64,000 nt of DNA from Verrucomicrobiota bacterium (GTDB lineage Bacteria > Verrucomicrobiota > Verrucomicrobiia > Limisphaerales > J093): the NCBI GenBank assembly GCA_016716505.1, contig JADJWF010000002.1, positions 186,001 to 250,000 on the forward strand, in the 5' to 3' direction. Below, piece after piece: positions 7,890-16,888 of the stretch; the stretch's first letter is position 1; every line of letters starts with the position of its first letter. The translations under genes were made by a program, and so were the position numbers. The notes under the pieces are model-generated. The model was given only the letters and a program-made list of their open reading frames with translations, did not search any database and was not told the DNA's origin.

Positions 7890-8275
7890 TACGCCGCGCC
7901 GATCAGCGCCTTGTACGCTGGCGCGTCGAGCAGGCCCGCCAGTTCGCCCGGGTTGCTGAGCCGGACGCGAAAGAACCAGCCTTCTCCGTACGGAGCCGAA
8001 TTCACGAGGGCCGGATTGGCCACGACCGCCCCGTTCGTTTCCACCACTTCGCCGCTCACCGGGCTATACACGTCGCTGGCCGTCTTCACGGATTCCACCA
8101 CCGCGCATGCGTCACCGGCCTTCACTTGGCGGCCCTTGGCGGGCAGTTCAACGAAAACAACGTCCGTCAGTTCGTGCTGGGCGTGGTCGCTGATGCCCAC
8201 GGTCGCGAGGTCGCCTTGGACGCGCACCCACTCGTGCGATTTGGCGTATTTCAGGTCGGCAGGAATGTTCGACAT
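7889..8275 (-). CDS. gcvH: Glycine cleavage system H protein
   Basis: A 128-residue lipoyl carrier that shuttles the aminomethyl group between the P, T and L proteins of the glycine cleavage complex. The lipoylation site is Lys64 in ESVKTASDVYSPVSGEV, a near-perfect family motif. The N-terminal KYAKSHEWV is also typical. Length is normal. It follows gcvT after a 266-base gap in which no other gene is evident. The gcvP genes are not in the window. Confidence 0.95.
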   Translation of the reverse strand: MSNIPADLKYAKSHEWVRVQGDLATVGISDHAQHELTDVVFVELPAKGRQVKAGDACAVVESVKTASDVYSPVSGEVVETNGAVVANPALVNSAPYGEGWFFRVRLSNPGELAGLLDAPAYKALIGAA

Positions 8276-8541
8276 GCGAAAAGGGAGTCAGGAATCCCGG
8301 CCTCGGTCAATCCGGCTTTGCGCTTCGGGAGCGACCAAACGGCGGAAATCCGGCGCGCACCTCACCTCACAATTCGAGGCCGGATGACCACTACCCGCGG
8401 CGGCAAGGCCACCGTAACCCTCCTGCTGACGGACGATCCGCCGAGGGCAGCGCGCGCTCCCCGTCCCGAATACTCCGCGGGGCAAGTCGAGGACTTCCAA
8501 CCGCGAGCACGAATCCCCACCGGCAGACCTCTCGCCCGGCG

Positions 8542-9681
8542 TTACGCGGGCCTTTGATAGATGGGCTTCTTTACGACCACCGCGGGCGCGCGTCGGCCGC
8601 GAATCTCGATCGCGATGGCCGTCCCCGGCTTGGCGAATTCCGGAGGGACGTAGCCCATGCCAATGCCGACGCCCAGCGAAGGACTCTGCGTGCCGCTGAC
8701 GACCTTGCCGACCGCCGCCAAGTCCGGCCCCGCGCAGATCGCATAGCCCGGCCGTGGTGGCGCCGACTTGTCGGTCATCTTGAAGGCGACGCAGCGCTTC
8801 TGCGGGCCCCGCTCCTTTTGAGCGGCGAGGACTTCGCGCCCGACGAATTCCCCTTTGTCGAGAGCCACGAAATGCCCGAGCCCGGCCTCAATTGGCGTCG
8901 TGTCCTCGTCCAGTTCATGGCCATAAAGGGGATAGCCCATCTCCGTGCGAAGCGTATCGCGCGCGCCCAAGCCGGCGGGCTGAAGACCCATCGGTCGGCC
9001 GGCCACCATCAGCGCATCCCACACCGCGCCGACGACGCTGGCGGGAGCGACGACTTCGAAGCCGTCTTCGCCGGTGTAGCCAGTGCGGGCCACCTGGACC
9101 GGCGTGCCTTGAAATACGAACGTCGCCACCTCGTTCTTGGCGAGCCCGGTCACCTGCGGCGCGAGCGTACCGCCAATCGAGCCGCCGGGAATTGCGGCAT
9201 CAATGAATTGCCGAACCGCCGGTCCCTGGACCGCCACAGCCCCGAACTCCTCCGAGACATCGCGCAGCCGGAAGCCATCCCGCGCCGGCGCGTGGTCCAC
9301 TTGAATTTGCAGCCAGTCCCAGTCGGCCGCGACGCGCGAGGCGTTCACGATCAACAGGAATTCATCCGCCTTCAACCGGTACACGTACAGGTCGTCCACC
9401 ACGCCGCCGCGCTCGTTGCAGAGCAGCGAATATTGCCCCTGACCCACCGCCAGCTTGCCAATGTCGTTGGTCAGCGTGTGGTTCAGGAAATCGGCCGCAC
9501 CCGGCCCGTTCACCACGATTTCGCCCATGTGGGAGATATCGAAAAGGCCGGCCGCCCGGCGGACCGCAAGATGCTCCCCCACGATGCTGGAGTACTGAAC
9601 GGGCATTTCCCAACCACCGAACTCCACCAAGCGGGCCCCGAGCGACTGGTGAAGCGAGAACAGCGGAGTGCGTTGAAGCAT
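8542..9681 (-). CDS. gcvT: Aminomethyltransferase (glycine cleavage T protein)
   Basis: A 379-residue tetrahydrofolate-dependent T protein that releases ammonia from the aminomethyl-lipoyl H protein and forms methylene-THF. Visible family features are the N-terminal LFSLHQSLGARLVEFGGWEMPVQY, FDISHMGE, the folate-binding ARTGYTGEDGFE in the middle and the C-terminal OB-like domain with RCVAFKM. The ATG at 9681 begins with LQRTPLFSLH, which matches where the family starts; the 16 extra in-frame codons upstream look non-coding. I looked for a glycine riboswitch in the upstream 195 bases and did not recognise one. Confidence 0.95.
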   Translation of the reverse strand: MLQRTPLFSLHQSLGARLVEFGGWEMPVQYSSIVGEHLAVRRAAGLFDISHMGEIVVNGPGAADFLNHTLTNDIGKLAVGQGQYSLLCNERGGVVDDLYVYRLKADEFLLIVNASRVAADWDWLQIQVDHAPARDGFRLRDVSEEFGAVAVQGPAVRQFIDAAIPGGSIGGTLAPQVTGLAKNEVATFVFQGTPVQVARTGYTGEDGFEVVAPASVVGAVWDALMVAGRPMGLQPAGLGARDTLRTEMGYPLYGHELDEDTTPIEAGLGHFVALDKGEFVGREVLAAQKERGPQKRCVAFKMTDKSAPPRPGYAICAGPDLAAVGKVVSGTQSPSLGVGIGMGYVPPEFAKPGTAIAIEIRGRRAPAVVVKKPIYQRPA

Positions 9682-9876
9682 AGCAAGTCGCTGGAAAGTA
9701 TCGGTCGGCCGAAAGGCGTCAAACCGCAACCCCTTTTGCCCCGGGCGACCACCGGAGACCGACCACGCTCCACCGCGAATTCCGGAGCCCGGAGGATTCG
9801 GTTTCGTCCGCCGAACCCGGCAACGATTACCCGGGCCGATTTGGCTGGTGATCGCCCTCTTCGGGTTCGTCCCCGC

Positions 9877-10872
9877 TCACGCGCACCAGGCACGCCGCCG
9901 ATCGGGCAGTTGGGCGATAATGTCGCTCGCGATCTTGACGTCCTCGGCCACTTGGAAGTCGAACATGCCCACGCAGGCGAAGTCAGCGCCGTTGCGAAAG
10001 GCGTAATCGAAACCGATGGCCGGCCGGATGGCCCCGGCGGCCAGGACCTTGTAGGCGATCCACGGCTTCTCGATCTTGCTCATCACGGCGATGGTCCGGT
10101 CGGGGTCCATGTCGTAGTAGTTGTCCACCGCGTAGTTCTCGATCACTGGCTTGGTTTGGTCGGGCCGGCGGGCGGACCAGTATTTATTGTGGTGGAGCGT
10201 CTTCATGTAGAAGTCCACCGGGAGCCTGGCGGCCTCGACCGCTTCCACCATTTCCAACGAATGCCCGGCCACACCGGTGATCACGCGCTCGCGGCGGACG
10301 AGCTCCACAAATTGGCCGATCAGGTCCACGCGCTTTTCAAAGGTCCACTTGTCGCCCAAGTTGCCGACGAGGAACACCCCGACAGCCGCGGCATCGATCG
10401 AGAACTTGATCACGTCGGCCATCTTGCCGGGCTCCGGACTCGCCTGGGCCAGCCACTGCATCCGGCCACCGCGTTCCTTGCGATAACGATTGAAGAGCGC
10501 CACTGCCCGGGTGTTGTCGGGGTTAACGATCATCGTGTTGATGCCGTGCTCCTCGCAGATTTGCCACGTGTCCATCACCTTCTCATCGGTGAAGTAGTGG
10601 TGGAGGAGCGACGACACGTAGATGAGATCGCGGGAGTGGGCGTAGCCGCCGATGAGGTTGCCCCCGCAAATGAGCCGGCTGATCTCCACGTTGCCGATCT
10701 TGCCGGTTTCGATCTGCGCTTTGGAACCCAGCCGGGGTGGCGGCGCGCCGGCCGCCAGGAGGGCTTTTTCTTCCAGCGTCAAAGCGGCCGCACCGGCGGC
10801 CATCGCACCGAGGAAGCCGCGGCGGGAGACGTTTTCCTTCAGGGGAACCGGACAGGTGCGGAGTGTTTTCAT
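9877..10872 (-). CDS. Tat-exported aldo/keto-reductase-like protein
   Basis: A 331-residue protein beginning with a twin-arginine signal, SRRGFLGAMAAGAAALT, at about residues 16-32, so it is probably exported folded. The mature part starts with IGNVEISRLICGGNLIGGYAHSR. That resembles the opening strand of aldo/keto reductases, and TIM-barrel-like strands follow (for example NTMIVNPD and VITGVAGHS). The classic Asp-Tyr-Lys-His catalytic tetrad is not evident, so enzymatic activity as a reductase is uncertain. Proteins of this type are common in Planctomycetes and Verrucomicrobia, where they are mostly uncharacterised. The ATG at 10872 is chosen because the Tat motif lies a short distance inside; the upstream in-frame extension overlaps the OPT gene. 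Confidence 0.65.
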   Translation of the reverse strand: MKTLRTCPVPLKENVSRRGFLGAMAAGAAALTLEEKALLAAGAPPPRLGSKAQIETGKIGNVEISRLICGGNLIGGYAHSRDLIYVSSLLHHYFTDEKVMDTWQICEEHGINTMIVNPDNTRAVALFNRYRKERGGRMQWLAQASPEPGKMADVIKFSIDAAAVGVFLVGNLGDKWTFEKRVDLIGQFVELVRRERVITGVAGHSLEMVEAVEAARLPVDFYMKTLHHNKYWSARRPDQTKPVIENYAVDNYYDMDPDRTIAVMSKIEKPWIAYKVLAAGAIRPAIGFDYAFRNGADFACVGMFDFQVAEDVKIASDIIAQLPDRRRAWCA

Positions 10873-10949
10873 GGATTCACTACTACGCCTCCCTGTCGCC
10901 GCCGCCAACCATGAATTGGCGAAAGCTTGGCCAATCTTGCCCAGGGCCA

Positions 10950-13292
10950 CTACCGCTCCGGCGATCGCCGCCCGAAGAGAACATCCCGACCGGTGAGGTA
11001 GAGGAGCACGATCAGCACAGCAAACGGCAGAACCGACAGCAGGTCCGACCATCCGCCGGTAACAAAGGGATTGCGCTCCGACCAGTGGGCCACGGCGGCG
11101 TTGAACTTCGCCAAAATGAGGGCCATGCCCTTGCCCTCGGGATTGGCTAGCCCGGCGATGAACGCGATGACGATTCCGGCAATCGCGCCGCCGGCGATGT
11201 AGCCCGAGGCCAGCAGCACCCCGGCGCTTTTGTCACCCTCGGCGGTCAGTTCCTCCTCGGTCAGCCGTGCGTGCCGGTGCTTCTGGCGGAGGTATCGGTC
11301 CACCAGCCAGCGCACCACGCCACCCAGGAAAATCGGCGTCGAGGAAGACAGCGGAAGATACACCCCCGTGGCAAACGCGAGCGAGGGCAGGAACGACATC
11401 TCGAGCACCAGCGCGATCATCGCCCCGATCAGTACCAGACCCCACGGCAGTTCGCGGCTCAAGATGCCTTTGATGATGTACGACATCAGGGTCGCCTTCG
11501 GCGCGTCGAACTTCTCGACGGTGGTGCCGTCCGGCCGGGTGCGATGGGTGCCGTTGATGCCGGGATCCACCAGATACACCGGCGCGCCCGTCGCATCCAC
11601 CAGGTAGCGCCCTTCCGGACCGAGCCGGGGGTTGGTGTTGTGCCAGACAAAATAGGCATTCGGATCCGCACTGCGCTGCGGCCCCAGCAAGCCCTCACGC
11701 CGCGTCAACGTGGTGACGTCGGCGCGCATCGTCGGCGGCAGATTCTGCAACTGGGCGGCCGGCACATAGACGGTTTTGGAGTCGTTGAGGAGGGTGAGCA
11801 CCGGCCCGAGGATCAACGCCGATGCCAGCGCTCCCACCAGCAACGCGATCTGCTGATAGCGTGGCGTGGCGCCGACGAGGAAACCCGTCTTGATGCTTTG
11901 CGCCGTGGTACCGCCGTTCGACGACGCGATGCAGACGATTCCCCCCACGGACAGCGCCGTGACGTAGTAGCGGGCTTCGGTCCAGTCCAGGACCAGAAAG
12001 ATGAGGCACGTCAGCAGCAAGGTCGCCACGGTCATGCCGGAGATCGGATTCGAGGATGAACCGATCTCACCCGTCAGCCGCGAGGACACCGTGACGAAGA
12101 TGAAGCCGAAGACGACGATCATCAACGCCCCCACGACGTTCATGTTGAGCGGCGTCGCCAAGGTGATGGCCACCACCAGTCCGAGAATTCCAATCAGCAC
12201 GTACTTCAAGGGAATGTCTTCATCCGTTCGCAGCCTGGCGGCCGTCCCACCCCGTGCTCCCCGAAAGTCCCGCAACCCTCCGCGCAAGGCATGGAGAATG
12301 GTGGGAAGCGACCGCAACACACTGATGATGCCGCCCGCCGCCACCGCGCCCGCGCCGATGTACAAGATGTACGCTCCGCGAACCTCGTGCGGTCCCATCT
12401 GGCTGATCGGCTGGCTGCCCGGCGGCACGATGCCCGTTACGTGGTCGCCGAAAAACTTGATCGCCGGAATCAGGACGAGATAGCTGAGCACGCCGCCCGC
12501 GCACATGATCGAGGCGATCCGCGGACCGATGATGTAGCCGACCCCCAGCAATTCCGGTGAGATCTCCGCGGACACCGAGCCGCCCTTGAACGGCGCACCA
12601 AAGACCCTTTCCGGGATGTCCTTCCACAGTCTGAGCAACGCCATCAGCGTCTTGTAGAGCAGCCCAATGCCGAAACCGATGAAGATGATCGCCGGATTCG
12701 CGCCCACCCCGGCCCCGCGCGTCTCCGCCGCGGTCGGAAGGCAGGCGGCGGCGCGGGAAGCGGTCGAGGCGCCCGCCTTCAGCACCTCGGCGCACGCGGT
12801 GCCTTCCGGGAATTTGAGCACCCCGTGTTGCGCCACGATCATCGCGCGCCGCAGCGGAATCATCATCAGCACGCCCAGCAACCCGCCGAGCACGGAGACC
12901 AGCAGCACCCGGGAAAGCTCGAGATCGAAGCCCAGGATCAGGATGGACGGCATGGTCACACCCACGCCGAACGCGATGGATTCACCCGCGGAACCGGCGC
13001 TCTGGACGAGGTTGTTCTCGAGAATCGTCGCCTCCCGGAAACCGAATTTCGCCGCCAGCTTGAACAGCGTAATGGCGATTACCGCCACCGGAATCGAGGC
13101 GCTGACCGTCAGTCCCACCTTCAGCACGAGGTAAAGCGAGGACGCGCCGAAGATCATCCCCAGCAGCGTGCCCACGATCAGCGGAATCGGGGTGAACTCA
13201 GGCAACCGCGCCTCGGCGGGGATGTAGGGCTGAAAGGCCGTGGCCGCGGATGAGCCGGGTGGGCTGGCGGAGGAATTCGCTGGTGCGTTCAT
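10950..13292 (-). CDS. OPT-family oligopeptide transporter
   Basis: A 780-residue polytopic membrane protein with about 14-16 hydrophobic segments. Strong OPT-family stretches are present: LTLRA-like PEFTPIPLIVGTLLGMIFG near the N-terminus, NNLVQSAGSAGESIAFGVG, PLRRAMIVAQHGVLKFPEG and ASSNGGTTAQSIKTGFLVG. The family imports oligopeptides or metal-chelate complexes driven by protons. A hydrophilic loop of about 100 residues (around residues 495-595) interrupts the helices in the second half, as in other long bacterial OPT proteins. The next minus-strand gene starts 77 bases downstream. Upstream, 226 bases separate it from the oxidoreductase gene. Confidence 0.88.
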   Translation of the reverse strand: MNAPANSSASPPGSSAATAFQPYIPAEARLPEFTPIPLIVGTLLGMIFGASSLYLVLKVGLTVSASIPVAVIAITLFKLAAKFGFREATILENNLVQSAGSAGESIAFGVGVTMPSILILGFDLELSRVLLVSVLGGLLGVLMMIPLRRAMIVAQHGVLKFPEGTACAEVLKAGASTASRAAACLPTAAETRGAGVGANPAIIFIGFGIGLLYKTLMALLRLWKDIPERVFGAPFKGGSVSAEISPELLGVGYIIGPRIASIMCAGGVLSYLVLIPAIKFFGDHVTGIVPPGSQPISQMGPHEVRGAYILYIGAGAVAAGGIISVLRSLPTILHALRGGLRDFRGARGGTAARLRTDEDIPLKYVLIGILGLVVAITLATPLNMNVVGALMIVVFGFIFVTVSSRLTGEIGSSSNPISGMTVATLLLTCLIFLVLDWTEARYYVTALSVGGIVCIASSNGGTTAQSIKTGFLVGATPRYQQIALLVGALASALILGPVLTLLNDSKTVYVPAAQLQNLPPTMRADVTTLTRREGLLGPQRSADPNAYFVWHNTNPRLGPEGRYLVDATGAPVYLVDPGINGTHRTRPDGTTVEKFDAPKATLMSYIIKGILSRELPWGLVLIGAMIALVLEMSFLPSLAFATGVYLPLSSSTPIFLGGVVRWLVDRYLRQKHRHARLTEEELTAEGDKSAGVLLASGYIAGGAIAGIVIAFIAGLANPEGKGMALILAKFNAAVAHWSERNPFVTGGWSDLLSVLPFAVLIVLLYLTGRDVLFGRRSPER

Positions 13293-13518
13293 GCAGGGAG
13301 GCCAAAGCGCGTTCCGGGCGGGAGTTTCAGTTCAAGGCGAGCGGACCTGCCCGGCAGAAGTCGCTCCCACGCCGCGCCTCCCGCCGGCTGCCGGGCGTTG
13401 CCGCCCAATCGGCCGCACCGGGGTGGCCAGGGCGAAAGGTCAGGCTGGACCAGGGCGGACAACTCGCGCGGCGCCACGGGGTGGTGCGCAGCAGAAACAG
13501 GATCGGTCCGGCCCGGGC

Positions 13519-14862
13519 TCAAATGCGATCGGGCAATTCGAACCCCTTGCGGCGCGGGCGGTCCAACAACTCGTTGGCCGCCGCGTCACCCACGAACTGT
13601 TCCCGCTCCGGGTCCCACGTCAGGCGTCGGCCGGTTTCCCGCGCGATGTTGCCCAAGTGGCAAACCGTGGTTGAACGATGGCCGATTTCGACATCCGCGA
13701 TCGGGGCCTCGCGCGATTTGATGCAGTTGATCCAGTTGCGCTGGTGGTTTTCCACGAACCCGGCGGGGCGCCGCTCGAGGGCCTCTTCCGCCAGCTCGGG
13801 CGGATCGGATTTCACCAAACCGCGGTCAATCGTAATGCGCCCCCGCTCGCCGATGAAGATGGCGCCCCCCGGTGGCGCTTCGCCCAGTTCCATGACGATG
13901 TCCCCGGGATACCGCATGAAGACCTTGGGTTGACGGCAAATCTTGTCGCCGCGGTCTTTGCTCTCGACTTCGCGATAGGTCGGCGGATCGAATTTGGGTC
14001 CCTCGGTCCAGACCTCGATTGGACCGGCAGCATCCATGCCCAAGGCGCACTGAACTTGATCGAAGCCATGAGCGCCCCAGCCCGTCATCTCGCCACCCGA
14101 GAAAGCGCGGAACGACAGCCAGCCCGGCTTCGCGCGCGGAAGGTACAAGTTCTCGCAGTACGGCACCGGCTCGGCCGGTCCCAGCCAGAGATTCCAGTCC
14201 AACCCTTCCGGCACCGGCTCGCCGGGAAGCGCGCCGTGCCACGGCGACGGATAATTATGCGCGATCACCCTGCGAATCTTCCCGATGGCGCCCGAGCGAA
14301 CGAGCAGGCATCCGCAATGGTTCGGCCACTGCGACCGTTGTTGACTGCCGGTTTGAAAAACCCGCCGGTACTTGCGCACGGCCTGCACGATCAGCCGCCC
14401 CTCCCGAATCGTGAAACTCATGGGCTTCTCCACGTAGAGGTCCTTGCCCGCCTGACAGGCATGAATGCACATCAGCCCCCGCCATTGTTCCGGCGTCGCG
14501 ATGATCACCGCGTCCACCTCGCGCCGGTCGAGCAGCCGCCGATAATCCTGAACCGCCACGGTGTCATGGCGGGCGGCGGCCGCTTCCGCGCGCTTCAGAT
14601 TGACGTCCGCGAAGCCAGCCACCCGGGCCTCCTTGATGCCCGGCAGCATGGCCAGCAACCCGCTGGCCTGCCGGCCGATGCCGATGAAACCAATGCCGAT
14701 CCGGTCGTTCGCGCCAGGGTTCCCGTTGGCCGCGAGCACACCGGTCCGGAGCACCTGGGGACCGGCGCCCCCCCAAGCCACCGCTTTGAGGCCCGACGAC
14801 AGAAAAGCGCGACGGCTCCTGGTCGGAGGGGAGCCAATGGGAAGATCCGAGCGACGTTTCAT
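13519..14862 (-). CDS. Tat-exported Gfo/Idh/MocA-family oxidoreductase
   Basis: A 447-residue NAD(P)-dependent oxidoreductase of the type abundant in Verrucomicrobia and Planctomycetes. It has a twin-arginine signal (RSRRAFLSSGLKAVAWGG, about residues 16-33). A Rossmann motif follows (IGIGFIGIGRQASG), then AVIIATPEQWRG and the conserved DLYVEKPMSF holding the catalytic-type Lys. The C-terminal substrate domain includes SGGEMTGWGAHGFDQVQ. The likely substrates are sugars or sugar derivatives in the periplasm, but none can be named. The ATG at 14862 was chosen because it places the Tat motif at the N-terminus; the longer open frame starts inside the TPR gene. Confidence 0.82.
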   Translation of the reverse strand: MKRRSDLPIGSPPTRSRRAFLSSGLKAVAWGGAGPQVLRTGVLAANGNPGANDRIGIGFIGIGRQASGLLAMLPGIKEARVAGFADVNLKRAEAAAARHDTVAVQDYRRLLDRREVDAVIIATPEQWRGLMCIHACQAGKDLYVEKPMSFTIREGRLIVQAVRKYRRVFQTGSQQRSQWPNHCGCLLVRSGAIGKIRRVIAHNYPSPWHGALPGEPVPEGLDWNLWLGPAEPVPYCENLYLPRAKPGWLSFRAFSGGEMTGWGAHGFDQVQCALGMDAAGPIEVWTEGPKFDPPTYREVESKDRGDKICRQPKVFMRYPGDIVMELGEAPPGGAIFIGERGRITIDRGLVKSDPPELAEEALERRPAGFVENHQRNWINCIKSREAPIADVEIGHRSTTVCHLGNIARETGRRLTWDPEREQFVGDAAANELLDRPRRKGFELPDRI

Positions 14863-14998
14863 GCGTGTGAGGCAGACGCTATCTCCGATCACCCGCACGT
14901 CCAAGGTGAAATCGGCGTCGGTGCCGCGGAGGGTGGTCCCGGGCTTTGGCGGACTGCCACCGCCTCCTCGGGAAAGTCCCGGAACGTCACATCGGCGC

Positions 14999-15826
14999 TC
15001 AGGGATTCGCCGGTGAGGTCTTCTGTTCCTGACGCGCGAGGACGGCCGCGAGCCCGCGCCGGGCCGGCTCGAAGTCCGGACGCTGCCGCAACACCTCCCG
15101 AAACGCCGCGATGGCCTTTTCATCCAGCCCTTGGGCGGCCGCGGAATTGCCCAGGTTGAGCCGTGCTTCCCAGTAGTTGGTGTCCACCTGGACCGCTCTT
15201 TCGAACTGCTCCAGCGCCTCCTTGAAGCGGCCCAACTGCTGCAGCGCGATGCCGTAGTTGTTGTGTGCCGAGGCGTAGTCGGGCTGGTGCTCCAACGCCG
15301 CGCGGAAATGGGTAACCGCCTCTTCCAGTCGCTTCTGGCGGGTCAGCACATTCCCCAGGTTGTTGTGAACCTCGGGGTATTCGGGGAACAGGCGCAATGC
15401 CTCCCGGTACGCCGCCTCCGCTTCCTGCAGCCGATTCTGGCGGGCCAGCGCGATACCGAGGTTGTAGTACAAGTCCTCGTCGTCCGGCGTGAGCTGGAGC
15501 GCCTCGCGATACGCCGCCTCGGCCCCCTTGGGGTCGCCCGCCTCCAAGAGCCGATTGCCCTTGTTGGCGAGGGTCGTGCTCTGTTCGGACGGACTGGCTG
15601 CGGGCGGCGGGTTGGTCTCCGTCCCGATCACCGGCGCTCCGGCAATCCGGTTGGTCGGAGCGGGGGGAGCAGATCGCTCGCGGCCACGGCCCCCAAGGCG
15701 GAGCGTCATCGCCACTGCCAGCACCACGCTGAGGAGGAGCAAACCTCCCGCGAGCTTACCGCCGCGGCCACCGCGCCCGGATCCCGCTTGGCGACGCGGG
15801 CCGCCTGTTTTCACTTTCCGACTCAT
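14999..15826 (-). CDS. Membrane-anchored TPR-repeat protein
   Basis: A 275-residue protein with a basic N-terminus and one transmembrane helix (GGLLLLSVVLAVAMTLRL, about residues 27-44). A Pro/Thr-rich linker follows. About five tetratricopeptide repeats then run from roughly residue 85 to 265, seen as recurring A-x-x-x-Y-x-x-A-L and Y-x-N-L-G-I-A-L patterns. Such repeats mediate protein-protein contacts, here probably on the periplasmic face. No enzymatic domain is seen. It lies between the NDUFA9-like gene and the oxidoreductase gene on the same strand, with 57 and 136 bases of spacing. Confidence 0.75.
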   Translation of the reverse strand: MSRKVKTGGPRRQAGSGRGGRGGKLAGGLLLLSVVLAVAMTLRLGGRGRERSAPPAPTNRIAGAPVIGTETNPPPAASPSEQSTTLANKGNRLLEAGDPKGAEAAYREALQLTPDDEDLYYNLGIALARQNRLQEAEAAYREALRLFPEYPEVHNNLGNVLTRQKRLEEAVTHFRAALEHQPDYASAHNNYGIALQQLGRFKEALEQFERAVQVDTNYWEARLNLGNSAAAQGLDEKAIAAFREVLRQRPDFEPARRGLAAVLARQEQKTSPANP

Positions 15827-15883
15827 GCTGGACAGAGGTTACGAGCGGGCCAACCGCGCGGGCAACGCGATTCCTCCATCGCA

Positions 15884-16801
15884 TCAGCCCGGAACCAGAA
15901 ATCGCCGGATGCCCTCCCGGAACGGCTCCAGTTGCAATCCCAACAGGGCACAGACCGGTGCTGGGTCGCCAATGTTGTCTTCCTGCAACATCAACAGTTG
16001 GTCGCGATTCAGCGGCGCCGCCCGCCCCAGCAGCCGGGGAAACACGAATTCCAGCACCCGGGCCTGCAGGCGTGCGAGCGGCAGAGGTATGTGAACCAGC
16101 CGCCGCCGCCGGCCGAGCACCGCCAGAACCGTCCGCAACAACTCGACGAAGCTCAAGCGATCCGGTCCGCACACATCCAGCGTCCGGCCCACGCTGGCCG
16201 ATTCCGTGAGTGCGCGGACGAAGCATTGGGCGGTTGCGGTCACTGACACCGGCTGGAGCAAGCCGCGGCCGGAACCCATGACCGGCAGCACCGGCGACCA
16301 TCGGCTCATTCGGGCGAACAAGTTCACAAAGTGATCCTCGGGCCCGTAGATCAGCGAGGGGCGGAAGATAGTCCAAGCCAGGCCGCTGGCGCGAACGGCC
16401 TCCTCCGCAGCCCACTTGGTTTGATGGTATCGGGACGCCGCATCCGGCCGCGTGCCGAGGGCGCTCATTTGCACGTAGCGGACCCCGCCGGCCGATTTCG
16501 CCGCGGTCACCACGTTTTGCGTGGCCAGCGTGTGGGCATTCTCGAATGTGTTTCGCCCCACCTCGCTGATGATGCCCACCAGGTGAATGACGGCTTCCGC
16601 GCCGGCCAGCGCAGGCGGGAGGGACGCCGGCTCCAGCACGTCGCCCGGGCAAAGCTGTGCGCCGTGAACTGTCGCCATTTGCCGGGCGACGGGCGCGCCC
16701 GGTTGGCGCACGAGCAAGCGAACCCGGTGTCCGGCGGCATGCAGTTGACGCACCACCTCGCGCCCCACGAATCCCGTGCCTCCGGTAACGAGGACTTCCA
16801 T
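15884..16801 (-). CDS. NAD(P)-dependent epimerase/reductase, complex I NDUFA9-like
   Basis: A 305-residue atypical short-chain dehydrogenase. The N-terminal nucleotide-binding motif GGTGFVGREV is at residues 7-16. VIHLVGII lies at about residue 75, a YHQTK active-site-like motif at about residue 125, and FRPSLIYGPEDHFVN follows. This combination matches the bacterial family annotated as complex I NDUFA9 subunit-like; bacterial members are probably NADPH-binding reductases or epimerases of unknown substrate. It is divergent from pgi with 87 bases between the starts, which should hold both promoters. Confidence 0.8.
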   Translation of the reverse strand: MEVLVTGGTGFVGREVVRQLHAAGHRVRLLVRQPGAPVARQMATVHGAQLCPGDVLEPASLPPALAGAEAVIHLVGIISEVGRNTFENAHTLATQNVVTAAKSAGGVRYVQMSALGTRPDAASRYHQTKWAAEEAVRASGLAWTIFRPSLIYGPEDHFVNLFARMSRWSPVLPVMGSGRGLLQPVSVTATAQCFVRALTESASVGRTLDVCGPDRLSFVELLRTVLAVLGRRRRLVHIPLPLARLQARVLEFVFPRLLGRAAPLNRDQLLMLQEDNIGDPAPVCALLGLQLEPFREGIRRFLVPG

Positions 16802-16888
16802 GCTGCCAAGCTACGGTTGGCCCGCTGCCGCGCAAGCAGCGCATTTCCGGTTCGACCTGCACGGACTGCTCTCTAAAGTTCGCCGCCG

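Noticed and set aside
9682..9876. Glycine riboswitch upstream of gcvT
   Set aside because: I checked the minus strand for the conserved glycine-aptamer segments and found only weak fragments, not the paired structure.
8554..10914. Antisense open frame opposite gcvT and the Tat-exported protein
   Set aside because: Shadow frame; both minus-strand genes have strong family motifs.
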